NCBI GenBank assembly: GCA_003586115.2
Contig: QVOM02000126.1
Span: forward strand, 60,403,433 to 60,467,432
Direction: 5' to 3'
Source of the DNA: Salvator merianae
Lineage: Eukaryota > Chordata > Lepidosauria > Squamata > Teiidae
Length of the DNA stretch: 64,000 nt
The notes under the pieces are model-generated. The model saw nothing but the letters and a program-made list of their open reading frames with translations, was not told the origin of the DNA and did not search any database. The position numbers were made by a program, and so were the translations under genes. Positions 24,218 to 38,800 of this stretch are shown here, piece after piece (the stretch's first letter is position 1; every line of letters begins with the position of its first letter).

Positions 24218-27200
24218 TAACCACTAGATGGTGACACTTTGCCAGTGAAATCAAAGCTGAGCAATCTAGTCTTTTCTTCTTGTTTTTTATTGAATTAAAA
24301 AAAACAACAGCCTGCTTTGTGTAATCTCTTAAACAGAAGAGGTTTTAAAAGAATGATTCTATTCAATAATTATTTTGAAAAATAACCTGCCAAGTGAACT
24401 ATGGTGCACATCTACTTGAAAATAAAGGCTGGAGTTCATTAGGGGTGACTTCTACGTAATTAGGCATAGGACTGCCATTTTTGCTTAAAAATAAAAATCC
24501 TGTAATTATGTCCTTCTGCTATGAGTGATACTTTCAAATATTAAATGTGTAATGGGGTTGGCCATATTAAATGGAAAAAAAATGTGCAATTTTTTGATTG
24601 TCAAACCAATACCTATCAGCAATGCTGTAATTGTTTTGAGCCTTTTCAGACAAGGTTTGAGGAGTGGAGAATATCTTACTAAAGTTGCATAATCTTGTTT
24701 TGATAGACTATTGTTCATAGGTGGCTGTGAAACAGATGACAGCGGAGCTGGGGACTCAAAAGCAAGTAGTTGTGGTGTATCAGCATGGCGAGTGCTTTCA
24801 GGAACACCCTATTACAAGCAGGTCACAAGCTATGAAGATGATATGGGAAATGTAAGTTGCATTTGAGTACTCTGAGTTTTCTTCCAGAGTAATTAAGAAA
24901 ACATTTGAATGGGGTTTAAAAGCTATTCAGCCTCTTATAGGTCAATAGATGACCAAAATTTTATGTATTCTTTGAATGTATATGTGTGAACACATGTGAA
25001 TACGTTTGAAGATTTTGATTATAAGATGAACACTTAAGAAAAAAAAAAGATTCTCCTAAGATTTCTGCACTAGTATTATTCTTACTGAACTTGTTTTTCA
25101 CTTACAAGATTTACCTAATGTTATGACTCTTTAAAAAATGGTTATGCATGCTGTTTTTTATTTATGATTAAATTCATTATATTGGATGGTATTTTGACCT
25201 TACTCAACCCTGTGCAAAGCTGGGAATCTGTGCCTCCCGCTCATACTCGATTACATGGTAACTGTTCCTAATCTGGGATATTTCTATTTGTGTATATGGC
25301 AGTGGATTTTCAGAGTGCATGCACAGACTATGCACATGCCAGTTGTACATCTGATGTCTTCATAAACCAGTTGGACTATCTCTAGTCAAATGATTCTTTG
25401 TTTTACTGCCAGTCAAGTAGGTTAGCTTTGAAAATTGTATGCCAGCTGGTACAATCTGTTCCTCCTCCCCCTTTTCTGTTGCATGTGAAGAAAGAAGTGT
25501 CACCTATTCTGACCTTTAAGAGACATCTTCTAAAGCAGTGTTTCTCAACCTTTTTCTGACCATGTCCCCCTTCCAACCTTGTTTCCTTCTTGTGCCCCCC
25601 CCCCGTCCTACTGGGTGCATGTAGGGGTGGAGTGCGGAAGTGGGAGGGAGAAAGAAGCCTCCTGTGGGCCTCCTTGGAATATCCTGGGGCCCCACAAGGG
25701 GCCATATGGCCCCCAGTTGAGAAATGCTGTTCTAAAGTTATGTGCTATGATGACCAATAACTGGATTAATTAATTAAACCCATTTTCTGTTCTGAAATAT
25801 ATTAACATTTTTTACTTGCTTCCATAGTCTCTGATATGTCACATGAACATATTCCTAAAAAAATCTTGTTTAGTGCTTGATAAATTAAATTCTGGATAAG
25901 CAAAAATTAAATGCTCAGACTTGGGCCATCCCCTTACCACATCAGTGAAGGTGAGTGGCAGCCCCACAGAGGGGAGCTGTCTCGCAATGGAGAAGGAGGA
26001 CAGCCTGAGAAACATTAGCCCTCCCTTATTCCTGTGTCTCTACTGATGATTAGTTAACCACAGATTCTTTTAAAAATCAGAGCGAAATGAGTTAGTGTTG
26101 TTCTAATAACTTCTAAATTAGCTGCAGCAGGTAATTGCCCTAGAACTTGTATTCTTTAAAGAGTCTGGGGATCACCTACAATGGAGAAATAGAGAATAGT
26201 ATTTCTACAATGTTATTTGATCCATATGCACACCTATATAGATTTAATTAATTAAAATGTTTATGATCTCTTAAAAAGGAACCTGCAGTTCTTAAGAGCA
26301 TTAGTAAGTCTTCCTGGATTAGAACTGTTGGTATATTGTACCAGCAAGTGTACTAGGACCCTCCCTTTCATTGGTGCGGGCCTTAGGGAGTTTCTCCTCC
26401 AGTACGGTCCATCTGCACAGGAAGCATATCTCCATGGTTCAGTATACCAAGGAACCCACTAAACAGGCTGAACAGGACACCACCAGAGCTTTGGAGACCC
26501 CTGCACTAGCTCTGAAACTGACATGAGCTTTGGAGATGGCATGGGGGCTGGAACAGAACAAGCTATCCCAATATGGACACTGTTGTTTCAGTCCATGAGC
26601 TATCCATCCCAGCTTGGTCCAGTCTACTTGATCCAGAAAGCTGAGTGTGAAAAGACTGTAAATAAAGACCATTTAGTTTAGCATGTTTCCAATAAAGATA
26701 TGCAAAAGCACTTTTGCATTTGCAAATTTCATTGAATATATTGCATCTGTGAATATGCATATCAAATCAAAAATGTAGTTTTCGGCACTTCCAGGATTTG
26801 AATGAAACAAGCCAGTCACCCCCTTCATGAGAACAAAGTGTTGATTGAATATACTCATTTTTGCTATGTTTTTTTTCCATGGAAAGAGCAGTTTTATTGG
26901 GAAAAACATTGCAAAAACAAATGCAAAAATAGCAGGGCTTGCTATTGCGATTTGCTGATGAAGTGAAAATACAGGTTTTCACTTCAACAGCGAAACAAAA
27001 ATGCGAATTTTGTTCGTGCACATTCCTAGTTTCCATTACTAGCTAGATTCAAGCTTTTGAGAAGCCTTTAAGTAGAACATGGGGGCATTAGGTTAAAGGA
27101 GATTTTGTAGCCTGTCTGGGGAGGTTATCAAAAAATGAAAAGTGAACCCTACCAAATCTAGATATGCTTGACTGGATTAGAATTAATGTTGCTTAGAAGC

Positions 27201-29863
27201 AAAATTATATTGAAAGATTTGTGTTGTGGGTCCAGTACCTTTCCCATAACTGTATAGAAAATGTATTGCGAAATTGCTATATACATACCTTCTTCAATAA
27301 ATTTTTAATTTAATTTAATTTTAAAATTTTAAAAAAAGGTCAAGCATGGGCAGTTTTATCTACTGCAGTTGCTTTATGGTAAATTATATTAAGTGATAAT
27401 GGTGTGTCAGATCTTATCATTTATTGTCACATGTCTGAGTCTAAGTTGGTACCATTAATATATGGTAGTTACGCTATGGTTTAATTATGTTGTCTTTGTT
27501 TTGGGTCCTAATCATTTTTAAGCTGATTGCATTTGACTAGATTTATTGGGAGATGAGAATAAACCTTTATTTCATTCAGTGAAAAATTAATACATTCCTT
27601 AATTTAGTTGAAGCCTTAAGGAACAGGGATTTCTTTCAGGAGAAACAACCGATCAGTTTCAAAGAGAGGATGTGAGCGCTTTTAACTTCTCAGGATTCTG
27701 AGTCACACTAGTATACTTTTAAATAACTTTAAGTGGTTTCTGAAATTGTGCTTTTATAAGTCAATTTTTCATTAAATGTCACATTATGTTTTCTAGTCTG
27801 CATATTAGAATGTTCATTTTTGAAAACTAAGGTTTTTAAAAATGTATTTTATTTTATAGAATATATTTTATTTATTTATTTATTTGCATTTTATCCCACC
27901 CTATACCTGAAGGTCTCAGGGCAGGTTACAATCAAAATAACAACAACAACAACAAAGTCATAAAAGGCACGCTGTAGAAACAGTAGTCTGAAAGTAGGGA
28001 GGGAAAACTGTACCTTTAGCCAAAGGCAAGGGTAAATAGGTGCGTCTTTATTGCTCTCCTGAAGATGTAAAGTGAAGAAGGTTGACACACCTCAGGGGGA
28101 AGAATGTTTCACAGTCTGGGGGCCACCACTGAAAAGGCCCTATCCTGGGTGCCCACGCCGTTAGCTATTGAAGGTGGTGGTACAACCAGGAGGGCCTCAT
28201 CTGCAGATCTTAAGGCACGGGCAGGCTGATATGGGAGAAGATGCTCCTTTAGGTATTTGGGGTTCAAGCCATTTAGGGCCTTATAGGCTAAGATTAACAC
28301 CTTGAATTGGGCTCAGTAGCAAATTGGCAACCAGTGCACCTCTTTTAAGACTGGCATGATGTGCATCCAGCCAGGTGTTTCAGTCAGCAGTCTTGCTGCT
28401 GCATTCTGCACCAGTTGCAGCTTTCGAACCGTCTTCAAGGGCAGCCCCATGTAAAACGCGTTACAGTAATTCAATCTGGAAGTTACCAAAGCATGGATTA
28501 CTGTGGCCAGATTATCTCTGTCCAGAAGGGGTCGTAGTTTTAGCCACGATTAACCATTCTAGTTAGACACACTTATGGCCATCTACATTCTAACATTTTT
28601 GCTAGCACAGGAGAAGAAGTATGCATGTGTGTGCAAAATGTCTAAGCACTACTTCATTCTTTAATTTCCAGATATGTCTCTATGCAACAAGGTTTTTACA
28701 GTATTCTGTTGTACGCTGTGGGGGTGGCTGGAATAAAAATGTCCTTGAGATATTGTGATTTTACAAAGTAATTAGAGTAGGAAAGACAGATCCAGGACAA
28801 TCATTTTATTCACAGGCTTGCTGTCTGGACTTGCCCTATGGATAGCAAATGAATGTCACTGTGGTTTTTAAAAAGCAAACTAGAAGGCTATACCAGAAAC
28901 ATTGCAGAGGTCAGATCTCATGGCAGGAATATAATACAGAGCCTTACCTTTTAAATTGGAAAGCAGTGGGAGCAATGAGTGATTTTAAAATAAGTTTTGA
29001 AAAGTAGAATTTAAAAAAAGATAACGAGGCCCACAAATCAGCAATACAGTCCATGTTTGTCTTAAGGTGGGCTGACTCAGACGGGGAGAGCACGATGGTC
29101 CAGCTGAATGTGGTGCATCTGCGTGTCCCATAGTCTTGCCTTTAATTTTAATGCCAGCTTGGCAGCAAACTATTGAGTAGGTGTGATATGTTGTATTAAA
29201 CCCAGCTTGGCACATGTCTAGAAGTTTCTTCTTAGAGAAAGTGCAGTAGCAGTGAGGTCCGGACATATCATAAATCTCTGGATTTACATACCTCAGACTC
29301 TGGATTTAAAAATACTGTTGGTTGACACTTCCCATCAGCTGCAGCCTTCATGGGCAGTGGTTGTGTATCGTGCAATATCCAAAGACTCACTGAAATTTTC
29401 ACCTCTGTTTTAGAGAAATGTTATTGCCATTTATTCTACTTCCACTGTTTTTGTTTTAATGTATTGTGGGGGGGGGGGAAACTGAATTCAGATTGTTTTG
29501 TTTTTAACAGGCCAAAGGAAGGTCCTGGTTCAAGCTTATGTTTCTCAAATTTTACAACAGACAAGGAAGGGATCAGGTAATGAATGGGGTCATGTAATTA
29601 TCATATACCATCAAGTTTGGCTCTGTGTAATTAGATGAAATGTGACAGCTATCTCAGGGAATGAATACTGATGAAAGAATGTGAACAAAGCAAACTAGGG
29701 TAGTGTGATATTGAATCCCTCATTGGCCGTGTGCCACCACCAAAGATATATATATATAGCCTTGTGTTAGTTAGTCCTTTGGATACAAACAGATGCCATT
29801 GGGTTCATCCTCCACAGACTGTTTTGCCCTGCAAAAGCCTGTAGGGAACAATAGGGATTTGAG

Positions 29864-29894
<31 letters not shown>

Positions 29895-32800
29895 CAACAA
29901 CAACAACAACAACAACAACCCTCTAAAAAAAATCAAAGTGGTCAGTTAGCTGTATGTTGATGATAGGTGACAATCAACCTGACCTACCTCCAGAACCAAC
30001 TGGAGGTTTCTGGGTCCCTCCCAATAGCTGTAAGGTGGAGATATTTTCTAAATGATTTAAACATTCTGATGAAATAACACTGTGTTCCAATAGAATACTC
30101 AACCATTTTAAATCAGTTTTGTGCACATTGCAACTGTAAAGCGAACCATTTTCTAAACAGAAAGCATGCAATAGAAGAGAAGTAGAAATGGAAATTAGTA
30201 TAACTTTGCATTCAATGAAGTTAATATTATTTCTGAACTTTTTTAAAAAATATGAATGTTCTAGGATGGTGTATTCAAGATGAGCCTTTCTCCAGACGGT
30301 ACTCACTTGGCAGTTATTTACTTTTCTGGAAAATTGACCATCTGGGGAATTCCGTCTCTAAAACAACAAGGTGAATGGGAACAAACTGAGCAGGTATGTT
30401 CCTGTTAATGGTTCATAAATACTATTTTGTACTTATTATCTTATGAGGAATAGCAAATAATTTCATGCTGCTCTCCTTGCCAGAATTCACACAAAAAATA
30501 ACTAATTTATTCTGTGTTTTCATATCAGAAAGGCTGCATCTACACATGGTTAAAAAAAAAGTGACTCAAAAACAGATTAAAAGTAGTACCATCTGCATGC
30601 TAGTGCCTTAATCCACATTAAAGGGCAGAAAATGTACTTCTAAAATGCATTCTCTGGCCTTTAATGTCTGCATGCTACCACTTCTAAGCTGCTTTTGGGC
30701 TGCTATTTCTAATGCATGTGGATGCAGCCTAAGAGGCAGGTGTGCTTTTTGCCTGGTTCAACTTGCATCCATATGCACATTTAATCAATTTGTGGTGCAG
30801 TGTTGCTTAACACTGCTTAAGAATTGGGACATAATGCCCTTGGGGTTGGAGAAGACCAGTATGGAGCAGATGTGAGGCAGTGGGGCATCTATCATTGACA
30901 CTCACATGGAGTTCTTTTTAGCAGTGGTATTGCTTGTCTCTAATTCTACCAGTCCCTCTAAATTGTAGGGAAATACCAGATGTAGAGGGGGCAGGGCTGC
31001 AATTGGCCTGGTATCTTTTCCGTTGAAACTTCATCTGAGCTAGAAGAGCAGCATGGTGCCATCAGCACCATGGTGGACAATTGCTACTGCTGAGGATATG
31101 ATGGCACAAGCTAGTTCTGTTATTCACAGTTAAGAATAATGACATGGACATTTCACAGTTACTTTAAATTTCTCCAGTTTGATGCCATGCCTAGAGTTGT
31201 TTGTTTATATGTATTTGACTTCACCAGCCTTTCTTCACCAAAACCTGTTGGCTGACTAGAGGTGATTAGGTTGGTGTAAGGTTTATGTTTTGTAGCTGAT
31301 GAAAAAAAATGCATGTAAGAAATGTTCTAAAATTTAGAGATTAAATCAGTGAGATTTTACTCATGTAAAGGCATTAAACTGTGCATTCTAGTGTTATCTA
31401 TACTCAGAAGTAATGTCACATTACTTGAGTTACCCTCTCAAGAAGCTGCAAGGAACTTTAGTTACAAGACCCAAGTTCCCATTGTTGGTTGTTTTGTGCA
31501 CATTGCCTAAAGGTGTTGAAAACAATGCAAACAAAGCCCGGAAGGGATTAAACCTATATGTACCCCTCCAAACTTCTTCAGGGGCAAATCAAATTCATAA
31601 AGTTCAGTTGAAAATACCAGCATTCAGAGTTCACTTTTGGAAAAGAAATTCACATTCTGAGCAACTAGAAAAGTCTCCTCCTCCTCCTCCTCCTCCTCCT
31701 CCTCCTCCTCCGCTTCCCTTTTCTTTTATATTCTGGGAACTTTTATCAGGACTGCACATGGATAGAATCAAGTTTTCTGCACAATGCTCCTCTCCACCCC
31801 CAAAGAGTCTGCAAACTGTTGAAAGGCCTGGCCAAGTAGGCAGCTGCTCCATTTCCAGGTGCACTGCTGCCCATTTGGCTCCCCCAGAGTCTCTTCTTAT
31901 CAGCTACTGTTCATTCATTGGGTCAGTACATTGGTGGCACAAGAAAACACTTAGACAAAGTACCCTTGACTGCCTTCACTTCCCTCTCAAACAAACATGC
32001 ACCTTCACCCCCCTCCCCCCACACACACATATCACAAGCACATGCATCGAGAGCCACTGCTGGGGCTCAGGCAAGGCTCGTTGGTGTTCTGCTCACAGCC
32101 TCAATATGGCATGGTCACCCACTGTCTCTCTCTTCATCCCCTTCCCTTGCTCTTGCCTTTTTGGGCTGCTGCCAGCTTCCTCTGCCTGCCGTTGGGCGCA
32201 GTCGCCAAGTGCCTGAACTCACAAGACTTCAGGGGCCTCTCCATGCCTGAGGCAAGCAGTACATGTTGCCTTTTGTGCACCACACTCTTAGCAGGTGAGG
32301 TGGGGGTGTAAAAAAAAAAAAAACCAAGAAGGAGGTGAACCAGGACAATTGTGTTGCCGACATCGTCGTCATCAGCTTCTCCTCCAGTTCTGTTGATCCT
32401 TTTGAAAGACAGGGAGGAAGATCCACAGGGAAGTCCTGTGTCTGTCTTTGGCAAGGTGGGACAACTTGAATGTCTCTTGTCATCCCTAACTGTCCTCCTC
32501 CATGTAGAAAACAACACACCCACACCCACAGACCCTGCCATGACCAACCCTCTCCATAAGCCCATTAAAAAATCATTTAGACAAATGCACCCTCAAACTG
32601 TGCCCTTCCCCCCTTCCCCCCCTTCCCTACTCATCCCTCTCTCCTTGATGATTCCTTCTCACACTTTATCGAAGTCCCCAGCCACACAGATCTCCACAGC
32701 AAACTGTCGCTTACTGTCTTGTGAGAACTTTTCTCCCAGGCATAAACTGCTGTGAGAGGAGGAGAAGCAATCATTTGGGGAAATAAAATATATTTGGAAT

Positions 32801-35800
32801 GTGGGAGAGAAAGAACTATGTACACTAACTGGAAGCTAGACATACCTGAGTAATTTTTTGTGCCTCTACTCCATGGCCCCCCCAGCTGCTACCTTGCAGG
32901 TTTCTTCAGGGGAAGGAATAGAAGGAGTTACAGAAAAAGCAAAGGAAGTTGATTGGCTAAAAGGTGCAATAAATTGTGAACAGCAGAGGCTTATTTTTTT
33001 GACATTTTAACCAGTTACAGCCACCACTCTTGCTCAAGTAAATTACAGTTGGGTCTTCAATCAAATTTATACATTCTTAAGACTCTCTGAAGATGCAGTT
33101 TGTTTTTAGGATGGTTGGCACCCACTGTGAGCTAAAGAGCTAACCGCCTCTAGGGTATTTAAATAGTACTAATCTCCATTAACACATCTTTCTCCTTTGT
33201 ATTTCTCAGAGGAAATATTTTCTGCTGCCACTTACTCCAGATAGCAAAGTTTTCCCCATTGTTCTGGGTGTGACTATTTTTTTTTTTAAAAAAGGAATTT
33301 GATTCCTCCAATGTCTGTCGTCTTGGTCTTCGTAGTACAAGACTTGGAAATTTATTCCCAGTAATATAAAAGGTTATGGATGATTGCATGTTGGAACGGC
33401 AAACTTAAATCACATTCTTTTTGTACAGTGGATAAAAGTGGCTGGCAAACCTAGCTGCAGATAGAAACTAGGGCGTTTTTGTTGTTTGTTTGTTTTGGCT
33501 TGGTGTTGCAGCAGAAGATCAAAATACAGCAAAAAGAATTGCTGGGAATTTTGTAGGCATCCTTCAAACTACTTTTTTTGTTTTGCTGAAATGAGGGTTC
33601 AGTGCAGAATAGTTTGGATAATTCAGGGCAGACTATGGAAAGTTTTAAGAATTAAAAGTCTTTTGAAATCAGATTACATCTGGATTCTTTTTGCTGGTGT
33701 AAATTTCTGGAGATTGTTTTTTTTATTATTATTATACCTGTAACTTTTTTTGTTTTAGCATGATGTTATGCTTATAAAAATGATCTCATTGCCATTTTAG
33801 TTTATTTTGCTTTTCGATCACTTCAACATGAGACTGGTAATGCAAAACTGAAAAGCTTTTTTTCCCACCTTTCCCAATGGGGAGGGGAGGAGAATATAGT
33901 GTCATATACAGAAGATGTTCATATTGGAAAACCTGTTTGTTTATGTTGATTGAATACTTAATTGGAAATGTTGTACTTTATTTTAGCCAGGCTATGATGA
34001 AATTAAACCAGAATGGAGACTCTCACTTGAAAAACGAAAGAAAATTAAAGGTTAGTGCTATAGTCACTTTTGTATTAGCTTCTGTGACACTGAATCAGTC
34101 CCAGAATAGTTTATTTTCTTTAAACCAGCCCTGAAAATAAAATAAACATTAATTGTTGTCAGTATTGGTGGGTAATTTGTATCTTAGCCAAGTGAAAATG
34201 TAGATGTGTTTCAGTTTGAAAAAAAAAAAAAAGATGTTTTAGTTCATTTTTACAATGTCAGACACTCTGCCAGGTAAAAATCCCTGTGGAAATCAGGCTG
34301 ATACCATATATGCATTGGATTCAAGGATTAAAACAAATTTGATTCAAATTACTCCATCACACTCAGATCATATAACTTTTCACCCATACTGATGATGGTT
34401 TAAACGTTGCCCCCTTTGGTCCCTAATATTTAAAGTATATAATATGTTTTGTTATATTGTAAGGAAGCAGTCCTGTGCAGTGACTTATGCCTTCTCTTTC
34501 CATCTCTGAATACTGTGCAAAAACTTTAGATGCTTGTTCCTTTATTTTGGACTTCTTATGTACTGTGCAACCCGTGGCCATAAGTATTGTAATTACAGTG
34601 TTGTAATCCAAAAAAAAGGGACTTGCCCAAATACTGAGTAGTGTTAGTTGTATGCAGCAGAAGATCCAGTTGTGGAAGTGCCTTGGTGGCAGAGAGTTTT
34701 TACTTGCATGTGGACTTCCCAGAGACATTTGACTGGCTGTTAAAGGGCCAGATAAGCCTTTGGTCACTTCTATCAAATGTGCCTTCATTCCCATGTTTCA
34801 TTTCCATGTAGATAGGTTAGAGCTCTCTACACAGAATACTTTTTTTTTCTCCTAGCACCACTGTAATATTTCTTATTTTTCTTTCAAAGCTGATTATGTT
34901 ATTATAGTCTGTCTTTTGGCAGACTGCTTAAAAAAAAATGCAAGTGTAACTGGAAATAAAATAACAAATGTATCCAGAGCCCCTAAGACTGAAGTTTACA
35001 GTAGTTCTGCAAAATATGGAGGGTCAGAGTTTGACTAGGCGTGTTTAAACCTGTTTTCCACTTTCTGCATAGGCTGAAATACTGCCTGTGCTTTATAAAC
35101 TGAGGATCTGATCAGATAGCTCCTGTTTTTTAAAACAGTGTTTTACTTCACAAGTTTATCTATTCTTGTGTAAGCAGAATATTCCTGAATATTTAAATTG
35201 ACTATCTTACTTTTAAATCATTTAGAATTGAAATGTCTTTACTGGCTGCTATAAGAAAAATTATCATCTGCATTCCATAAGGGAAGATGTTCCATAATAT
35301 TGGTGCAGCCACTGACGAGGCACTGTTTGTTAGCATCCCACAGTAGGACTGTCACTTCTGATTTTAGGGAGGTTGCAAAAATGATAGATGGATGAGAATA
35401 TTTTTTGGATATTTTTGATATCCAAAATATAAAATATTTCTAAGAAGTTCTTATAATAATTTCATAAATCTAATTCAGCTTTGTTGACTTATGCTTGGTA
35501 TCCTGACTTGGATATCCTAACCAAAATGTAAAGTGGTTTGGATACCAACTGTGTCTTAGCAAAGAACTTGTCTAAGCAAACCCTGAGGACACAGAAAATG
35601 TAGTAGCATAAACAGCAAAACTTTGCATCTTCTTGGATAGTTGTTCCTCTGGGGAGAAGGCCCTTTCACCTGCTTGTGACACAATTCCCAGATGGTTCCT
35701 GCTGGCTATAATTTCTTTTGGTTCTGTGACTAATGTTCTGAGCATTTGCCAGGATTTGTTGCACAGCAGGCTTGAGAAGAGATAAGACTGTAGGGCTATC

Positions 35801-38800
35801 AGTTTTTAAAATCTCATCCTGTTTCATGTGAATTGATCTGCCTAATGTGTTTAACTACATTTTATTTTTTTAAAAAAGCACAAGAAGTTCACTTACATTC
35901 TTTAATTATTCAGTTTTCTTGAGTTAATTCAGTGATTACTTTAATTTAAACTACAGCATTTTTTTAAAAAAAAATGAAGCAAGGCTATATATTGTCAAAT
36001 ATAGACTTCTAAGAAGGTGTGTTGTTTTTTAACAAACTCAAAAATTAAAGCTGCTCTCATTTTAATATTGAACTACTTTCTTTTCTTGTTGCTGCTGCTC
36101 ACCAGACAAGGAAGCTTTTTACCCGCTGATAGACATAAATTGGTGGTCGGAAAAAGCTGTCATTTTGGCTCGCTGTTCAGGAGCGTTGACAGTATCGTCA
36201 GTGAAGTCATTGAAAAACCTCTTAGGCAAATCATGTGAATGGTTTGAAAGCTCCCCTCAAGTCACTTCCGCCCACGATGGAGGATTTCTTAGCTTGGAGG
36301 TAAGAAATGTTTACAAAACCCAGTGTATGCACGCAGTGTAATTAACCTCCTAACCTCCTATTCCTGCAAAAAAGTATTTCAGATAGTATAAAAATGGTGT
36401 GGCATATTTGCTAATAAATGAGACTGGGTGCCATAAAAAGCCATGATCATGAAGAGAAAAAACAGTCACTGTGTATCTTAGGTTCATGCCACCTCTTTTC
36501 TTATATTCCTTGATGTAGTAAGTCACAAACAAAACCAGTGTTTTTAGTTTGGAGGCAAAAAAAGTTGGAGCACATCTGCATCGTACAGTGCCTGAGGTCT
36601 GTAATGACCTTCCTTCAGGCTTCATCGCCCCATTAGGTCTTTCATACTCTTTTATTCATAATTTACAATGATACAAATGAAACACACTAAATGGTAAGCT
36701 GCTATTTAAATAGCTGCATAACCTTACAACTGTTGCATTGTTAAAATCCTGGCATGTAGAATAATGCCATGTTACTAAATTTTAGAAAGGATCTGTAAAC
36801 ACATATAACAGGAAGTGAATAGAACATTTATTTATTTAAAATATTTATATACTGCTTCCCAGTAAAAATATAAGCTCGAAGCAGTTTACAAAGAATAAAA
36901 TTAGTCAGAATCATAATAATTATATAAAACCATGATTAAAATCAAGGATGGGGAATACAAACAAACATTCACTCTGGAAAGTCCTGGGTAAAAAGATAAG
37001 TTTTCAATTGATGCTGAAAAAGCAGAAATATAGACACCATACAAATATTGGGGGGAGACCGTTCCAGAGTGAGGGTACCACTGCAGAGAATACCACCATT
37101 CAGAGACCTGGGGTACCTGCAGCAGGACATCCCCTGAAGATCTTAATGATGTCATAGGTATGTAGAGAGCCATCGGTCTCACTGGAAGTAGTAGAAGACT
37201 TGAATTATAAAGTAGCACAGTTTAGGGGGAAAAGTAGCACATAATAACTATTAGCTTTCCATTTGGGATCAGCTGTGTTTAGTAAGATTAAATCAATAGC
37301 CCATTCAGTGTTTTGGCAACACACATTTTAACAAGGATGTTGGTTGAGCAATGTTCACTGCTTTTGAATGATTGCAGCATATAATGTTTTAAAAGGATTG
37401 TTATACAATTTTAGCCTTTAAGTTATTTTATTTTACTCAAATAATCCCAAGGGAATGTAGATATATGTAGAGAAAGCAGTGAAATCTTTGCTGGCTTTGG
37501 CATGGAATCAGGCTGCACTTACTTTGTGTGAAAGAACACAAAAGCTGATGTTGAACGCGACTGCCATAATAATCTTCATCCTTTAGCCTTTTCTCCCTTG
37601 AGGCTCTCCTTTGTATTAAATATATTGTCTCTGCTTATGATATTCTGAGCTATCTCTGTTATATCTTTTCTTAATCTTTTACCTTGTACTCTTGCAATTT
37701 CCTCATTGCTTTCTGCACAATGTCTAAAGCCAACTTCCAAAAAGTGTCTTATTTTTTAAAGAGAAAAGATTTAAGTTTTTTCTTTTCTTTACAGCCTCTT
37801 TTGTTTCCTTGTATATTGATAGTGTTCGCTTTCTTCTAATACTAGAAAAAACTGTCTCTTTGCAGATACAGCACTACCAAGCCTTTTCAGTTTCTTTGAT
37901 TCATCCTCTCTCTCTTTTTTCTCCTCTCTGGACCACTGTGATATAACTAAGCATAAACCATTCCCATCTATATGCTGGGGGCCTGGAATATGATGAACTG
38001 GAACTGCTGGACCACAGCTGAAGAGATCCTGGTGCTGCTGCTGTAGAGGCCGTGTTTGTTATTGGTGCCATAAATGGTAGTTGCACGGCCCCGTAACGAC
38101 TGCTAATAGCCACATCTGTCAACAGTATTCTGGGCAAGAGGCACATGAAGGACATAGTCCCAGGGGAGCCAGGAAATCCACTTTATGCAAACATGAAGAT
38201 TGCTTTTTCTCCTTACGATACCTTATTAGAAATTGATATTCAATTTCCAGCAAATTTCCTGTGCTCTTTTAATTGTGGTTCATAAAACTTCAAAATAGAC
38301 ATAAGTATGTCATTTTTTTTTTAAAAAAAAATATTTTGTCTATTATGAACTTTCTGGTGCTTACAGAGGGCTTGTGGTAATGACCCATTTGGGATGCAAT
38401 CTAATTTTGCATGCAGCTGTCCTTGGATACTTGAAAGGAAATTCATTTTCTGGTGCTGTTTTTTTAAGCTCCCAGCAGCTTAGAGAATCGTAGTGGCTGT
38501 TTATTGCTTCTTTGTTTCCTGAAGCCTGACAGACTTAAGTGTGATGCATAGTGCTTTTTAATAAGAATTGCTTTCCTTGTAGTGTGAGGTGAAGTTGGCT
38601 CCAAAGAGATTACGCTTGGATAGCAGACCTGGTGATGAAGATGAAGGAGAAGATGACTCTGATTCAGATGATGAAACTTCTGCCAAGGCCCGATATTTTG
38701 GTTACCTTAAACAAGGCTTGTATTTTGTGACTGAAATGGAACGTTTTGCTCCTCGTCGGAAACGTCCACGCACTATTATAAAGAACTACCGCCTTGTGAA

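Larger units (their letters stand above)
12923..24706. other. Intron E5-E6 (about 11.8 kb)
   Basis: Contents: a hairpin MITE (13213-13331), a CTC microsatellite (14921-14950), a BovB/RTE fragment (17085-17335), a LINE on the - strand (17565-18117 and 19298-21090) interrupted by a CR1 (18165-19297), a tRNA-derived SINE (22400-22656) and a TG/TA microsatellite (24153-24213). Segments 13340-14900, 14960-17080, 21100-22390 and 22660-24150 show nothing I can name. Confidence 0.7.
24852..29510. other. Intron E6-E7 (about 4.7 kb)
   Basis: Contains an intact-looking hAT MITE (25536-25729) and a sizeable L2 LINE fragment (27867-28550). A segment near 26830-27040 ends in GTTCGTGCACATTCCTAG, which resembles a dispersed element end, but I cannot name it. 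25740-26820, 27045-27860 and 28560-29500 show nothing else. Confidence 0.7.
30394..33986. other. Intron E8-E9 (about 3.6 kb)
   Basis: Holds a MITE (30531-30730), a CCT microsatellite (31674-31711) and a GC-richer patch (31640-32760) with long chance open frames. No further element recognised; 32770-33980 shows nothing. Confidence 0.7.
36300..38582. other. Intron E10-E11 (about 2.3 kb)
   Basis: Includes an L2-type 3' end (36825-37215, - strand). A Ser/Pro/Ala-rich open frame at 37901-38155 (- strand) is unexplained and listed separately. Confidence 0.7.

Noticed and set aside
31413..32216. Longest + strand open frame (267 codons) with a polyproline run
   Set aside because: The run comes from the CTC microsatellite; flanking residues have no domain, no conservation cue and no splice structure. 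Treated as chance.
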